DNA of 40,171 bases from Candidatus Omnitrophota bacterium. GTDB taxonomy: Bacteria; Omnitrophota; Gorgyraeia; Pluralincolimonadales; Pluralincolimonadaceae. The stretch's first letter is position 1; every line of letters begins with the position of its first letter. Positions 33,299-40,171 of this stretch are shown one piece after another. The notes beneath the pieces were generated by a model. The model had not been told where the DNA came from. It worked only from the letters and a program-made list of their open reading frames with translations, and did no database searches. Location: assembly GCA_028716565.1 (NCBI GenBank), contig JAQUPL010000011.1:1-40171 (forward strand), read 5' to 3'. Both the position numbers and the translations under genes were made by a program.

Positions 33299-34651
33299 TC
33301 ATTCGTTGCCGATCCCCGGGATCTTCTTGATCGCCTCTTTGATCTTCTCTTCGGGATGCTCGTAGTCCTCAAGCTTACCGTCGAGGTACGCGTCGTAGGC
33401 GGAGAGGTCGAAATGTCCGTGGCCGCTGTAATTGAATACGATGCACTTGCCGTCGTTCTTCTTCGCCTCGTCGATGACGCAGCGTATCGCGTGTGACGTC
33501 TCCGGCGCAGGCAGGAACCCTTCTGTCCTCGCCCATATCACGGCCGCGTCAAAGACCGGGTTCTGCGAATACGCCCTCCCCTCTATCACTTTCTTCTTCG
33601 CCAACAGCGATACCTCAGGCGCCATACCATGATACCTCAACCCCCCTGCGTGTATCCCTGCCGGCACGAAACTGTGGCCCAGAGTGTACATCTTCATGAG
33701 CGGCGTAAGTTTCTCGGTATCGCCGAAATCGTACAGGTATTCGCCCTTCGTTAACGTCGGGCAGGCGGTCGGTTCGACCGCGATGAACCTTATATCCTTC
33801 CCCTTCAATTTATCCGGCACGAACGGGAACGCGAATCCGGCGAAATTGCTGCCGCCGCCTACGCACGCTATCATCGTGTCCGGTTTCTCGCCTATCATCT
33901 CGAGCTGCTTCTTCGTCTCAAGGCCGATGACGGACTGGTGCGTAAGCACGTGGTTTAACACGCTGCCGAGGGAATATTTGGTGTCGTCGTGCGTGGCCGC
34001 GTCCTCGACGGCTTCGGAAATGGCGATGCCAAGGCTGCCCGGCGTCTCCGGATCATCGGCCAAAGCCGCTTTTCCGGAATTAGTCTTCATCGTCGGCGAC
34101 GGAAATATCTCCGCGCCCCAGACACGCATCAGGGACTTGCGGTAAGGCTTCTGGTAATAGCTCGCCTTGACCATGTAGACCGTGCACTTCAGGCCGAGGA
34201 TGTTGCAGGCGAACGAGAGCGCCGAACCCCACTGCCCGGCGCCTGTCTCGGTCGATATGCGCTTTACGCCCTCTTTTTTGTTGTAATACGCCTGCGCGAT
34301 GGCCGTGTTCAATTTGTGGCTGCCGGCAGGCGATACGCTTTCATCCTTATAATAAATGCGGCAATTCGTCTTAAGGGCCTTCTCGAGGCGGACCGCCCTC
34401 TTGAGCGGCGTCGGCCTGTAAATTTTATATACGTCAAGGACTTCGCCGGGGATATCTATCCAGCGCTGCTGGCTCATCTCCTGCTCTATCAGGGCCATCG
34501 GGAATATCGGCGCCAGGTCTGCCGGCCCGAGCGGTTTTCCTGTCCCGGGATTAAGCGACGGAGGCAATTGTTCGGGCAGGTCAGGCGCGATGTTATACCA
34601 GGATTTTGGGATATCATTCAACGACAAAATAACTCTGTCCTTGTCCATCAC
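33299..34651 (-). CDS. trpB: TrpB2-type tryptophan synthase beta chain
   Basis: This 450-residue PLP enzyme condenses indole and serine to tryptophan. The PLP lysine is in [12 protein letters not shown], followed by [16 protein letters not shown], and the glycine-rich phosphate loop is [16 protein letters not shown]. The long N-terminal part ([21 protein letters not shown]) and the length mark it as TrpB2 rather than TrpB1 (about 400 residues). TrpB2 enzymes often work without TrpA, and no trpA or other trp gene is nearby. The ribosome site AAGGAG stands seven bases before ATG. The 112-base gap upstream holds the inverted repeat pair. Confidence 0.93.
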   Translation of the reverse strand: MMDKDRVILSLNDIPKSWYNIAPDLPEQLPPSLNPGTGKPLGPADLAPIFPMALIEQEMSQQRWIDIPGEVLDVYKIYRPTPLKRAVRLEKALKTNCRIYYKDESVSPAGSHKLNTAIAQAYYNKKEGVKRISTETGAGQWGSALSFACNILGLKCTVYMVKASYYQKPYRKSLMRVWGAEIFPSPTMKTNSGKAALADDPETPGSLGIAISEAVEDAATHDDTKYSLGSVLNHVLTHQSVIGLETKKQLEMIGEKPDTMIACVGGGSNFAGFAFPFVPDKLKGKDIRFIAVEPTACPTLTKGEYLYDFGDTEKLTPLMKMYTLGHSFVPAGIHAGGLRYHGMAPEVSLLAKKKVIEGRAYSQNPVFDAAVIWARTEGFLPAPETSHAIRCVIDEAKKNDGKCIVFNYSGHGHFDLSAYDAYLDGKLEDYEHPEEKIKEAIKKIPGIGNE

Positions 34652-34689
34652 AGGTCTCCTTTTTGGTGGGTTTTAATATTTTAGCATAT

Positions 34690-34749
34690 AATTATGGTGA
34701 CAGTATACTTAATTCCCGCCTTAACCAGATAATTAAGTATACTGTCACC
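34690..34749. repeat. Inverted pair of dispersed repeats, copies C and D
   Basis: Copy C (34690-34714, core on plus GGTGACAGTATACTTAATT at 34696-34714) and copy D (its exact reverse complement, 34731-34749) face each other across a 16-base spacer, giving a perfect 19-base inverted repeat. It would form a long hairpin in DNA or RNA, like a REPIN. It lies between the glycoside-hydrolase-like gene and trpB and may also slow transcription, but no U-run follows. Confidence 0.88.
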
Positions 34750-34763
34750 GAAATTATTAGACA

Positions 34764-37037
34764 TTAATACAGGGTGACCTCATAGATGTCGCACTCGCCG
34801 GCGCCGGTATTTCCCGGGAAATAGAGGTCGATGTTGCGGACGGCCTGGAGGTCGAGCGTCTTGTTGCCGCTCTGGTTGCCGTACATATTTCTGATGGTGA
34901 GCTCGTCAAACGGGAATTCGTATGTCTCGACCTTGCCCGTTCCGTCATTAGATTCCGAACCGAAACTCTCGCCGTCTGCGCCGTTGACGCCGCCATAATT
35001 CACTTTCCCGAGGTCGTCCACGCCGGATTCATTGATGAAGAGCGAGAACGTCATGCCCCCGGTCAGGGACATCTTTATCCTGATACCCTTGAAGCCCTGG
35101 AAGTCGAAAGAACCGTCGCTGTTGACGGTCTTGACCTGGCAAGGGATGCCGAAACCGCAGCCCCAGCCGGTGCCGGTATCTATAACGCATTTCAAATATC
35201 CCTTGCTGAACTTTATCCCGGCCGTTGTCGAGGCGTCCGCCCATGCGCCTAATTTTTTCGCATTGATGCTCATGACATCGCAGAAAGGCGCGCTTTCGCG
35301 TTTGACATCCTTATTATTCACCTTGGCGTATCCGCTCGTCTTGACCAATTCAACGGGATAAGGCGCGGCAGATTTTTTATGGACGGCATCGGCTGCCGCA
35401 TTTGTCTTTTTCATCTCGGCGGTCAGCATCTCATATTCATTATCGCGGATGTCGACGATCCCGTAATCGCTGTTCTCTCCGTCGAAGCTGCGCCCTTGCG
35501 GCGACTCGTCGAAGTACTGGAACCAGTGATAACCGACCAGGTACGGGAATTCCATCATCTGCGTCACGTATTTTTTGAAACCTTCGGCCCTGTCCTGCTG
35601 GGTCTTGACCGTGACGTCGGCGCCTTTCGTGTTCTTGTCGCCGCTGCTGTTCTCCATCGCCCTGTAGGAGAACTCGGTTATCATGACAGGTCTCTGCCCA
35701 AGGAAATAGAAATTATCCAGCAGCTCTTTATCGACCTCCATATTCTTGCAATAGTAATTGAGCGATACCACGTCGCAATATTTCCCGCACGCCTTCACCA
35801 CCTCGTCCGGGGCGTTGCCGGCGAAACGGACGCCGAGTATCAGGTGGTTCGGGTCGTATTTCCTGATGTATCCGCACGTCACGGAGAAATAGCGCTCGGC
35901 GACGAGGCCGGCGAAAAGTTCCCGCGCTTCTTTGGCCGTGGCGCCGCGCACGCGCATGAATTCATCGATAGTTTTGCCGTACTTATCCTTTAAAAATGCG
36001 GTTAGCATGGTCCTGCCCGGCGCGTTATCCGGGAGTTTGGCATATTCATCGAGAAGTGTGGGCACATGGCCGGTATACCAGCCGAAATCCCCGTACCACG
36101 GCAGTTCATTTTCTATAAAATATCCCAACAGGTATTTCGCGTCCGCGAACCGCCTGCATTTGCCCGCGACGTTCTGTTCGGCCCTCTCGTCGAATAGCGG
36201 GTCGAAGACATCGACGAGCCTGTGGTCGGTGGTCGACGGGATGCCCAGCATGAAAGTGAAAGGTGTATCGTAATAGAACGTGCCCGGGTCGGACCAGGAC
36301 CCTATCGTGTTAAAATTTAATTTCTTGAGGCGTTTTATAACGCTCCCGGCCCATTCCCTGTTGTCCTTATATTTCGACGACACGTCATAATATTCGGAAT
36401 TCGGGAGAACTGCCCCATCCCTGCTCAGGACCGCGTTTACCCCTTTAGAGATGAACCGCTCACCGCCCGGACCGAACAACCAGTATTTGCCCTTCTCCTG
36501 CTTGACGGTGAAGAAGGTCTTGCCCTTCGGTATCGACATCCTTTTTGGAATGTCCTTATAAGGCCCGTCTGTGTTGAATTCCATCTCCCATATGGAGAAC
36601 CCCCATGCCGTCGTCTTCTCGATGCAGTCTATTTTTACGAATTTGCACGACGTCTTCTCTTTGAAATTTAATTTTATGTCCTCGCCTTCGTTTCCGTCGT
36701 TTATCTCGGCGAGGGCCTGCCACGCGGCCCCGTCGGCCGAACCCAGGACTTTATAGCGGTATGCCGCGGCCGTCTCCCATTTTATCTCCATGCCGTACAG
36801 GTCGACGGGTTGCTCGAATTCCACCTGTATCCACTGGTTATCTTTCCATTCCGATTCCCAGCGCATCAAAGGTTTACCGTCTACCACCTTCTCCGCCCTG
36901 TTGTTATCTATTTCTGACGACGCGGTGACGGCCTTGATGACCGGCGTGGGGGCAGGCGTTTCGGCGCAATAGGCGGGAATAATAAAAGCGGACAAGAATA
37001 ATAACGAAAAAACGACGACACTAACGGCTCTTTTCAT
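34764..37037 (-). CDS. Secreted multidomain glycoside hydrolase-like protein
   Basis: This 757-residue protein has a signal peptide (to about PAYCA, 24), an F5/8-type (CBM32-like) domain (about 30-155), a TIM-barrel domain of GH50/GH-A type (about 170-550) and a C-terminal beta-sandwich carbohydrate-binding-like domain (about 590-757). The barrel shows GERFISKGVNAV, NFNTIGSW and GYFIENELPW, whose N310-E311 pair is the likely acid/base, and E455 in VMITEFSYRA as nucleophile. GH50 enzymes include beta-agarases, but the substrate here is not known. It would attack or bind polysaccharide outside the cell. It lies 20 bases after the peptidase-MA-like gene with an AAAGGAG site. Confidence 0.78.
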   Translation of the reverse strand: MKRAVSVVVFSLLFLSAFIIPAYCAETPAPTPVIKAVTASSEIDNNRAEKVVDGKPLMRWESEWKDNQWIQVEFEQPVDLYGMEIKWETAAAYRYKVLGSADGAAWQALAEINDGNEGEDIKLNFKEKTSCKFVKIDCIEKTTAWGFSIWEMEFNTDGPYKDIPKRMSIPKGKTFFTVKQEKGKYWLFGPGGERFISKGVNAVLSRDGAVLPNSEYYDVSSKYKDNREWAGSVIKRLKKLNFNTIGSWSDPGTFYYDTPFTFMLGIPSTTDHRLVDVFDPLFDERAEQNVAGKCRRFADAKYLLGYFIENELPWYGDFGWYTGHVPTLLDEYAKLPDNAPGRTMLTAFLKDKYGKTIDEFMRVRGATAKEARELFAGLVAERYFSVTCGYIRKYDPNHLILGVRFAGNAPDEVVKACGKYCDVVSLNYYCKNMEVDKELLDNFYFLGQRPVMITEFSYRAMENSSGDKNTKGADVTVKTQQDRAEGFKKYVTQMMEFPYLVGYHWFQYFDESPQGRSFDGENSDYGIVDIRDNEYEMLTAEMKKTNAAADAVHKKSAAPYPVELVKTSGYAKVNNKDVKRESAPFCDVMSINAKKLGAWADASTTAGIKFSKGYLKCVIDTGTGWGCGFGIPCQVKTVNSDGSFDFQGFKGIRIKMSLTGGMTFSLFINESGVDDLGKVNYGGVNGADGESFGSESNDGTGKVETYEFPFDELTIRNMYGNQSGNKTLDLQAVRNIDLYFPGNTGAGECDIYEVTLY

Positions 37038-37056
37038 GTGGGCTCCTTTGTAATAA

Positions 37057-37746
37057 TTATCTATATGCCAAAAATATCTCGCCGGACTTCTTTTCTAGTG
37101 ATTTCAGGTCGACGCCGAAGGCCTTCGAGAATTTATCGCTGAAAGTGCCGCTCTGTTTATAGATGGCCTTGAGTTTATCCTTGCCGTAAGTATCCATCAC
37201 ATATGAAATGACAGCCCATGAGTAATAAGATGCATCTTGTCTCTTGGCTGTCTGGAATGCCTGCTCAAGCCGGGCAAATGTAAAATTATCAAAAGGCGGA
37301 AGGCCCCTGTGCCTCCCCCGCATATCCCCATATGCTGCGTACAGCTCCAGGCCCCTGGAAAACCATCGCGGCGCGGATCCCAGCGGCTTGGAGATGACAA
37401 TATGGGCGATCCCCTGCCTGAGTATTCCCTCATCGATCCTTCCGAGCGTAAGGTACAACGACGACCCGCTCGCAGCCGACCTCAAGGCCCTGCCTTTCTC
37501 CGGCGTAACGTATACCCGGATCTCTATCTTCCCGGAGCTGGTGTATCCGGTGCCAAGCAGAACCGTGACCTCATTATACAGGCTCTCGGCTAGATCGCCT
37601 GTCTTCTTAAGGTCATCCTTAGTGACGCCCTCCCCGTTATCGACGACCCTGAAATGCGCCGTCTCTACCGGCGATATTGCAGCGGCCGTTCCCGCAAATA
37701 AAAGTATACAACATACGGCGGTCGCGCACAGGGCATACCTCTTCAT
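37057..37746 (-). CDS. Exported peptidase-MA-like protein with lost zinc motif
   Basis: This 229-residue protein has a signal peptide (LCATAVCCILLFAGTAAA). It follows the gluzincin peptidase-MA-like family in layout: TAHFRVVDNG, KIEIRVYVTPEKG, then GIAHIVISKPLGSAPRWFSRGL, and the end with SYVMDTYGKDKLKAI. In active relatives the last stretch carries HExxH and E in PRWLSEG. Here H115 remains but the second residue is isoleucine, the second histidine is serine (119) and the glutamate is arginine (131). It is therefore probably a binding protein, not a protease. It overlaps the transglutaminase-like gene by four bases. Confidence 0.75.
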   Translation of the reverse strand: MKRYALCATAVCCILLFAGTAAAISPVETAHFRVVDNGEGVTKDDLKKTGDLAESLYNEVTVLLGTGYTSSGKIEIRVYVTPEKGRALRSAASGSSLYLTLGRIDEGILRQGIAHIVISKPLGSAPRWFSRGLELYAAYGDMRGRHRGLPPFDNFTFARLEQAFQTAKRQDASYYSWAVISYVMDTYGKDKLKAIYKQSGTFSDKFSKAFGVDLKSLEKKSGEIFLAYR

Positions 37747-38369
37747 TTATTTCTCCTTAATGTTTCAAGCCATGCGTTCAATTTTTCGACGAATTCCAAG
37801 TAGGCGGCCTTCTGCTCTTCTGTATAACGCGCGCGCAGGCCGGTGTCGTATTGGACCCGCTCTTCGATCGTGTCGTGGAGGACCTCGCCCCGTTGCGACG
37901 GGACTCCGCTGATAGGCGTCACGGCGTTTTTTGTATCGCTTACGCCGTCCCATCCCTCGTTGACCGGGAAACCGGCTTTTTTAAGCGGCGGGTCCCATGT
38001 CGCGTCTACGAGGACCCACCTGCCGTCTATTAAAACTTTGCAGGCGAGGTGGTTTCCACTCGGTATCTTTTTGGTAAGCGCCCTGAGTTCCGGCGGATAT
38101 TTTACGGCTGGATCGTCCCAATTAAAAGCGTAATTCGCGTATTTTACCTTGTAACCGAGCCGCGTGAAGAGCTCGCCGAGGAGGACATGCTTCGGGTTGC
38201 ACGAGCCGTGGTTTCTTTCGATGAGAGCCGCCGGGCCGACCTTAGGATCGCGCATGGCCGCGATTATTGCGTACGGGATGTCGCGGGTATGCTCGAAGAC
38301 CGAAATGCGCGCCTCTTTCGGCCCCTTCCCTGCGGTCCACTCATTGAATTTTTGGGTTATTATATCCAT
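37743..38369 (-). CDS. Transglutaminase-like protein
   Basis: This 208-residue protein carries a papain-like transglutaminase fold with a complete triad: C57 in HGSCNPKHVLLGELFTRLGY, H107 in SGNHLACKVLIDG and D122 in WVLVDATWDPP. No signal peptide is seen, so it is probably cytoplasmic. Bacterial proteins of this fold are proteases, amidases or transferases on peptides; the substrate is not known. It sits between DUF2007 and the degenerate peptidase, overlapping the latter's start (ATGA), so the two may act in one process. Confidence 0.82.
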   Translation of the reverse strand: MDIITQKFNEWTAGKGPKEARISVFEHTRDIPYAIIAAMRDPKVGPAALIERNHGSCNPKHVLLGELFTRLGYKVKYANYAFNWDDPAVKYPPELRALTKKIPSGNHLACKVLIDGRWVLVDATWDPPLKKAGFPVNEGWDGVSDTKNAVTPISGVPSQRGEVLHDTIEERVQYDTGLRARYTEEQKAAYLEFVEKLNAWLETLRRNK

Positions 38370-38375
38370 GCCCCG

Positions 38376-38597
38376 CTATTTCTCCAACCCTTCTAAGATC
38401 TTTTTCGCATCTTCCGCATTTTCTTCGGCAACTTGTATCACGGGAACCCCGTCTATGGCGCCAAAACCGATCAGGTTCTGCACGTCCTCGCCTTTGACAT
38501 AATATTCTATACCCACGCTTTCAAGAAGCGATTTCGCCGTCGCCATCGAGGCACGGTCGCCGGTTGCTAATATGGTTACAAACTCTGACTTTGCCAT
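38376..38597 (-). CDS. DUF2007-family small protein
   Basis: This 73-residue protein matches DUF2007: VTILATGDRASMATAKSLLE, then GIEYYVKGED and IQVAEENAEDAKKIL. The family has a ferredoxin-like fold, called putative signal-transducing protein, without known function. It starts just after the interrupted repeat copy E and precedes the transglutaminase-like gene by six bases. Confidence 0.82.
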   Translation of the reverse strand: MAKSEFVTILATGDRASMATAKSLLESVGIEYYVKGEDVQNLIGFGAIDGVPVIQVAEENAEDAKKILEGLEK

Positions 38598-38608
38598 TAT
38601 ACCGCCCT

Positions 38609-38667
38609 AATTAAGTATATCCTCCGCAATCAAATTGCTATAGGACAAACTTGTCACCATAATTATT
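38609..38667 (-). repeat. Dispersed repeat, interrupted copy E
   Basis: Plus strand AATTAAGTATA (38609-38619) and TGTCACCATAATTATT (38652-38667) are the two ends of the repeat, separated by about 32 bases. The inserted bases form their own hairpin, GCAAT-CAA-ATTGC, flanked by TCCT and AGGA. It lies between the DUF900 and DUF2007 genes. Confidence 0.65.
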
Positions 38668-39826
38668 TCGAGCCCTGCATGACCCAATAATCCGCGCCGT
38701 TGCTGTATTTCAAAAGGTAGAGATGCCTGTTAATGTTCGGCTGCGTGTCAAAAATGCGCATATAAAAATCGTCATAAAATTCCGGGCATTCGAGGTAATA
38801 GCCGTGCTTGAAACTCGAGTTATTTATCGCGGTCACGTCGATCGTCATGAAACGCTCAGGGTCAAGGGATTTCAAATAAAGCACCCCCCTTGCTTCTTCG
38901 AGCTGCTCCGGCTCTGTTACCCTCAGTTTTTCGCGCCCAAGCTTCTTCTCCCCGTTGATTATCCCGCTCATCAGCAAGGCATTATCGTCGGAAGAGACAT
39001 ATGCGGTCAATTTCTTCGATATGGCCGTAAACTCCTTTTCGAACTTCTCATCGAATTTGTTGCGGCTTATGTCCGGGGCCGCAAGTATGACCTGGTCTAT
39101 CTCGATATCCGCGTCGGCAAAATCGGGCTGCGTATAGAGCGTGTCAAAAGCGTCGCAGACCACCTGGCAGCCGAGGCTCGACGCCTCTATCCAGAGTTTT
39201 TTCGGTTTGACCTCGCGGACGACCTTTGCCAATACATTCGCCAGATATGGCCCGGAGGCGCCGGCCAGGGATTGGGCTTTCATATAACCGCCGATACTGA
39301 CCGGCTGGTCGCCGGGCCAGTCAAATAACAATACCGGCGTATTGACATCCAGCAGGTACGCGAAATAGGCGGCCTTCATCGCCGTGGCCTCAAAGCCGTC
39401 CTTATAGCCGAAGACGAGGACGAGCAGGGATTTATGCGGAGACGCCTGCACTGCTTCGGACAACTGCTTCGAGAAAGCGTCCGGATCCAATCTCTTTGTT
39501 TCCTGCAGTTCTATTATGCCGTTCTTCTTAAGCTGGTCCGGTAGCATCGTCCCTATCCTTACCCTTGGGTCCATCCTGATATCCAGAGTGCCATATGTCG
39601 TCTCGCCGGCCATTTTGGCTTTAAAGGCCGGGAAGGGTTTTGCGGTATAGTCGACTTCCCGGCTAGTCGCGTAGAAAATATTAACTACCCTGTAGCCGCC
39701 CTCAACTTTATAGCCCATGCGCTTATAAATGTCGTCGAGGGAATAGGACTGCCCTTTCTTGACGGGAAGGGCCGCGCAGCCAGAGAGGATCGCGCAACAA
39801 CATAGCAGCATTAAATATCTACGCAT
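38663..39826 (-). CDS. DUF900-type alpha/beta-hydrolase lipoprotein
   Basis: This 387-residue protein has a lipobox (LSGC, lipidated cysteine 17) and then VNIFYATSRE, the usual DUF900 opening. The alpha/beta-hydrolase core shows VLVFGYKDGFEATA, VLLFDWPGDQ and the nucleophile-elbow EASSLGCQVV, with a possible D and H in IDVTAINNSSFKHGYY. The family's common HGYN is FGYK here. It could be an envelope esterase or lipase; the substrate is not known. It starts four bases after the stop of the edge gene. Confidence 0.82.
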   Translation of the reverse strand: MRRYLMLLCCCAILSGCAALPVKKGQSYSLDDIYKRMGYKVEGGYRVVNIFYATSREVDYTAKPFPAFKAKMAGETTYGTLDIRMDPRVRIGTMLPDQLKKNGIIELQETKRLDPDAFSKQLSEAVQASPHKSLLVLVFGYKDGFEATAMKAAYFAYLLDVNTPVLLFDWPGDQPVSIGGYMKAQSLAGASGPYLANVLAKVVREVKPKKLWIEASSLGCQVVCDAFDTLYTQPDFADADIEIDQVILAAPDISRNKFDEKFEKEFTAISKKLTAYVSSDDNALLMSGIINGEKKLGREKLRVTEPEQLEEARGVLYLKSLDPERFMTIDVTAINNSSFKHGYYLECPEFYDDFYMRIFDTQPNINRHLYLLKYSNGADYWVMQGSK

Positions 39827-39829
39827 TGG

Positions 39830-40171
39830 TTATTTCTTCCTTAATGTCCTTAGCGCCCACACGATGAACCGGGCCAGCAACAAGACTGAATAAATGATAA
39901 GAACTTTTAAAGCAAAAAATTTACCGAAAAATGAAAAGAATAACTTATAGCAATAAACCGCCATAGAATTTACATAATATGATCCTTTTAAACCGGATTT
40001 AATATGCGCCGTATCTGTGAATTCCTTTATCCGCTTTTCAATAACTTTTGGCGGCGGATTAAGAGTCGCCTCGATTATCTCGCTGGAATTCAACCCGTTG
40101 CGTATCTCCGGATGTATGTTTATAGTATATGTTTCCCCGTTAGTAAATTCCAATTTATATTTCGGGTATAC
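39830..40171 (-). CDS. C-terminal part of an unknown membrane protein (partial)
   Basis: The frame is open to the window edge, so the start is outside; 113 residues are visible, beginning VYPKYKLEFTNGETYTINI. I do not recognise the family. The visible part is a polar, probably beta-rich region (ETYTINIHPEI), a tail with PPPKVIEKRIKEF, then hydrophobic segments around LFFSFFGKFFALKVLIIYSV and a basic end LRTLRKK, which fits a membrane anchor. By hand count its G+C is about 36%, well below its neighbours. It is followed by the DUF900 gene within four bases, which suggests one operon. Confidence 0.55.
   Translation of the reverse strand, partial: VYPKYKLEFTNGETYTINIHPEIRNGLNSSEIIEATLNPPPKVIEKRIKEFTDTAHIKSGLKGSYYVNSMAVYCYKLFFSFFGKFFALKVLIIYSVLLLARFIVWALRTLRKK

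Noticed and set aside
29087-38667. CRISPR array
   Set aside because: The repeats are single or paired, lie kilobases apart between genes, occur in both orientations and have no regular spacers or cas genes.

Overview
The window looks like chromosome of an uncultured Gram-negative (diderm) bacterium with roughly 50% G+C. Diderm signs are a phosphate porin, a YdbH/YnbE/YdbL-type envelope lipid-transport set, lipoproteins and a secretin-domain protein. Frequent ATA isoleucine codons, compact head-to-tail operons, a TrpB2-type tryptophan synthase and GC-modest secreted CBM proteins remind me of Candidatus Omnitrophota, but this is an impression, not a proof. I see no rRNA, tRNA, CRISPR array, prophage or transposase. 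Nearly everything is on the minus strand; only two genes (11.7 and 13.0 kb) are on plus. There is no gene-free stretch longer than 300 bases.

Layout (reading the minus strand from right to left within blocks). 34.7-40.2 kb: an envelope/secreted block with a partial membrane protein, a DUF900 alpha/beta-hydrolase lipoprotein, a DUF2007 protein, a transglutaminase-like protein, a degenerate peptidase-MA-like exoprotein and a large secreted glycoside-hydrolase-like protein. 25.9-34.7 kb: TrpB2, a GH94-type phosphorylase, a miniature YdbH, a fused YnbE-YdbL lipoprotein, a YggU protein, a HAD phosphatase and PhoB-PhoR. 20.6-25.9 kb: a complete phosphate regulon (porin, PstS, PstC, PstA, PstB, PhoU) behind a Pho-box-like direct repeat. 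14.2-20.5 kb: a nine-gene operon starting with a 59-residue tautomerase missed by length filters and an Rrf2 regulator, then CysK, NifS, NifU, a PNPOx-like protein, a small-multidrug-export-family membrane protein, a BaiN-type flavoprotein and Maf. A 34-bp operator-like palindrome overlaps its promoter. 11.2-14.2 kb: a stand-alone secretin domain, a pseudouridine synthase and a tandem-HD protein. 7.3-11.6 kb: a tight six-gene operon (YjbQ, ferritin-like, radical SAM/SPASM, short pyruvate kinase, FmdB, zinc dehydrogenase). 5.2-7.3 kb: LemA plus a zinc-ribbon M48 protease. 0-5.1 kb: an LsrF/FbaB-type aldolase, a PAS-GGDEF-HD-GYP signalling protein, a secreted CBM protein and the start of another secreted protein.

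How parts fit together: PhoR-PhoB probably controls the porin-Pst-PhoU operon immediately downstream; Rrf2 probably senses Fe-S or cysteine status and controls cysteine and Fe-S assembly genes; two HD-GYP-type proteins point to cyclic-dinucleotide turnover; the GH94 enzyme and secreted CBM/GH proteins point to oligosaccharide use.

The most interesting items are a dispersed intergenic palindromic repeat family (four intact copies, one as an inverted pair, one interrupted copy, one diverged copy), the fused YnbE-YdbL next to a very short YdbH, the Rrf2 operator, and promoters placed so close to start codons that the mRNAs should be leaderless.
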